A stretch of 64,000 bases of DNA, from positions 1,761,501 to 1,825,500 of the forward strand of contig NC_037640.1 of the NCBI RefSeq assembly GCF_003254395.2. Reading direction: 5' to 3'. Each line of letters begins with the position of its first letter. Position 1 is the first letter of the stretch. The notes beneath the pieces were generated by a model. That model searched no databases. It was not told where the DNA came from and worked only from the letters and a program-made list of their open reading frames with translations. This DNA is from Apis mellifera. Its lineage: Eukaryota > Arthropoda > Insecta > Hymenoptera > Apidae. This document shows positions 63,700 to 64,000 of the stretch, piece by piece. The position numbers and the translations under genes were made by a program.

Positions 63700-64000
63700 A
63701 TTTACGTTTCTATCTCGCGATTGTCCACAATTTCACTTCCTTCAAGATCCTCTCTCGTGAGAAGGAGGAGGAGAGACAGATAGATAAGAGAGAGAGAGAG
63801 AGAGACGTGAAGAACGTTCGCGAAGAAATTTACCGCGCCATTGGTAGGAAACAATGGGGAGGGAAGGGCAAAACGGCTGTGTCAAAAGCATCGAATATCG
63901 ATGAGGCGGCGATTCTCTCTCGTTTCTCTTCTCGCAAGGAAAAAGCTCGAAGAAGGAAAGGGGAGAGAAACGATCGACGGTGGAGAGGGCGTCGCACCGC
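63700..64000. promoter_or_regulatory. GC-rich promoter-like block at the window edge
   Basis: Composition rises abruptly in G+C and CpG and stays high to the end. The block holds a GA-rich run (63787-63804), an inverted CCAAT box (CCATTGG, about 63838-63844) and GGGAGGG motifs. It could be the promoter of the next gene outside the window or an upstream first exon of LDLRAP1. No protein start can be assigned. Confidence 0.4.

Noticed and set aside
1..64000. CRISPR array, prokaryotic operons or phage-like cassette
   Set aside because: No regularly spaced direct repeats with unique spacers and no ribosome-binding-site-led gene runs. The exon-intron structure shows a eukaryotic genome.

Overview
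The window looks like nuclear DNA from an insect, most likely a bee close to Apis. It is extremely AT-rich and full of A/T homopolymers and AT microsatellites. Small exons sit in very long introns with canonical GT...AG sites, and islands of higher G+C with many CpGs are scattered through it. Species assignment is inference from base composition and gene structure.

One protein-coding gene can be supported with confidence. It lies on the minus strand and encodes the insect orthologue of LDLRAP1/ARH, the PTB-domain adaptor that links FxNPxY-tailed LDL-receptor-family proteins to clathrin. I assembled six coding exons by hand: 59772-59727, 19028-18835, 15166-15054, 13134-12893, 10868-10708 and 9915-9730. 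They join in frame into a 313-residue protein, close to the 308 residues of the human protein. The PTB domain is spread over exons 2-4. A clathrin-box-like LLIDL lies in exon 5, and the tail in exon 6 ends at a TAG. The first intron is about 40.7 kb and fills most of the window. The next four introns are about 3.7, 1.9, 2.0 and 0.8 kb.

Layout from left to right: 1-9181 is intergenic or far 3' sequence, with one odd CpG-rich block at 5340-5745. From 9182 to 9729 is the 3' UTR with a candidate AATAAA. From 9730 to 19028 are exons 6 to 2. From 19029 to 59726 is intron 1. It holds several locally duplicated segments (353, 201, 220 and 128 bp periods), a 1.1-kb dispersed repeat present twice in the same orientation, a long fold-back hairpin, a 184-nt purine tract, microsatellites and at least six GC/CpG-rich islands that may be regulatory. 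From 59727 to about 60340 is exon 1 with a CpG-rich 5' UTR/promoter. A degenerate three-unit repeat lies just upstream, then AT-rich DNA with a GTTT minisatellite. A second GC-rich, promoter-like block runs off the right end at 63700-64000.

I found no CRISPR array, operon, rRNA, convincing tRNA or recognisable autonomous transposon, and no clearly new multi-gene system. The most interesting testable points are four. A competing splice donor 4 nt away in exon 4 would make a PTB-only isoform without the clathrin box. The C-terminal tail lacks a recognisable AP-2 helix. A fold-back element lies at 39.5-39.7 kb. An unidentified 1.1-kb repeat family has two copies here.
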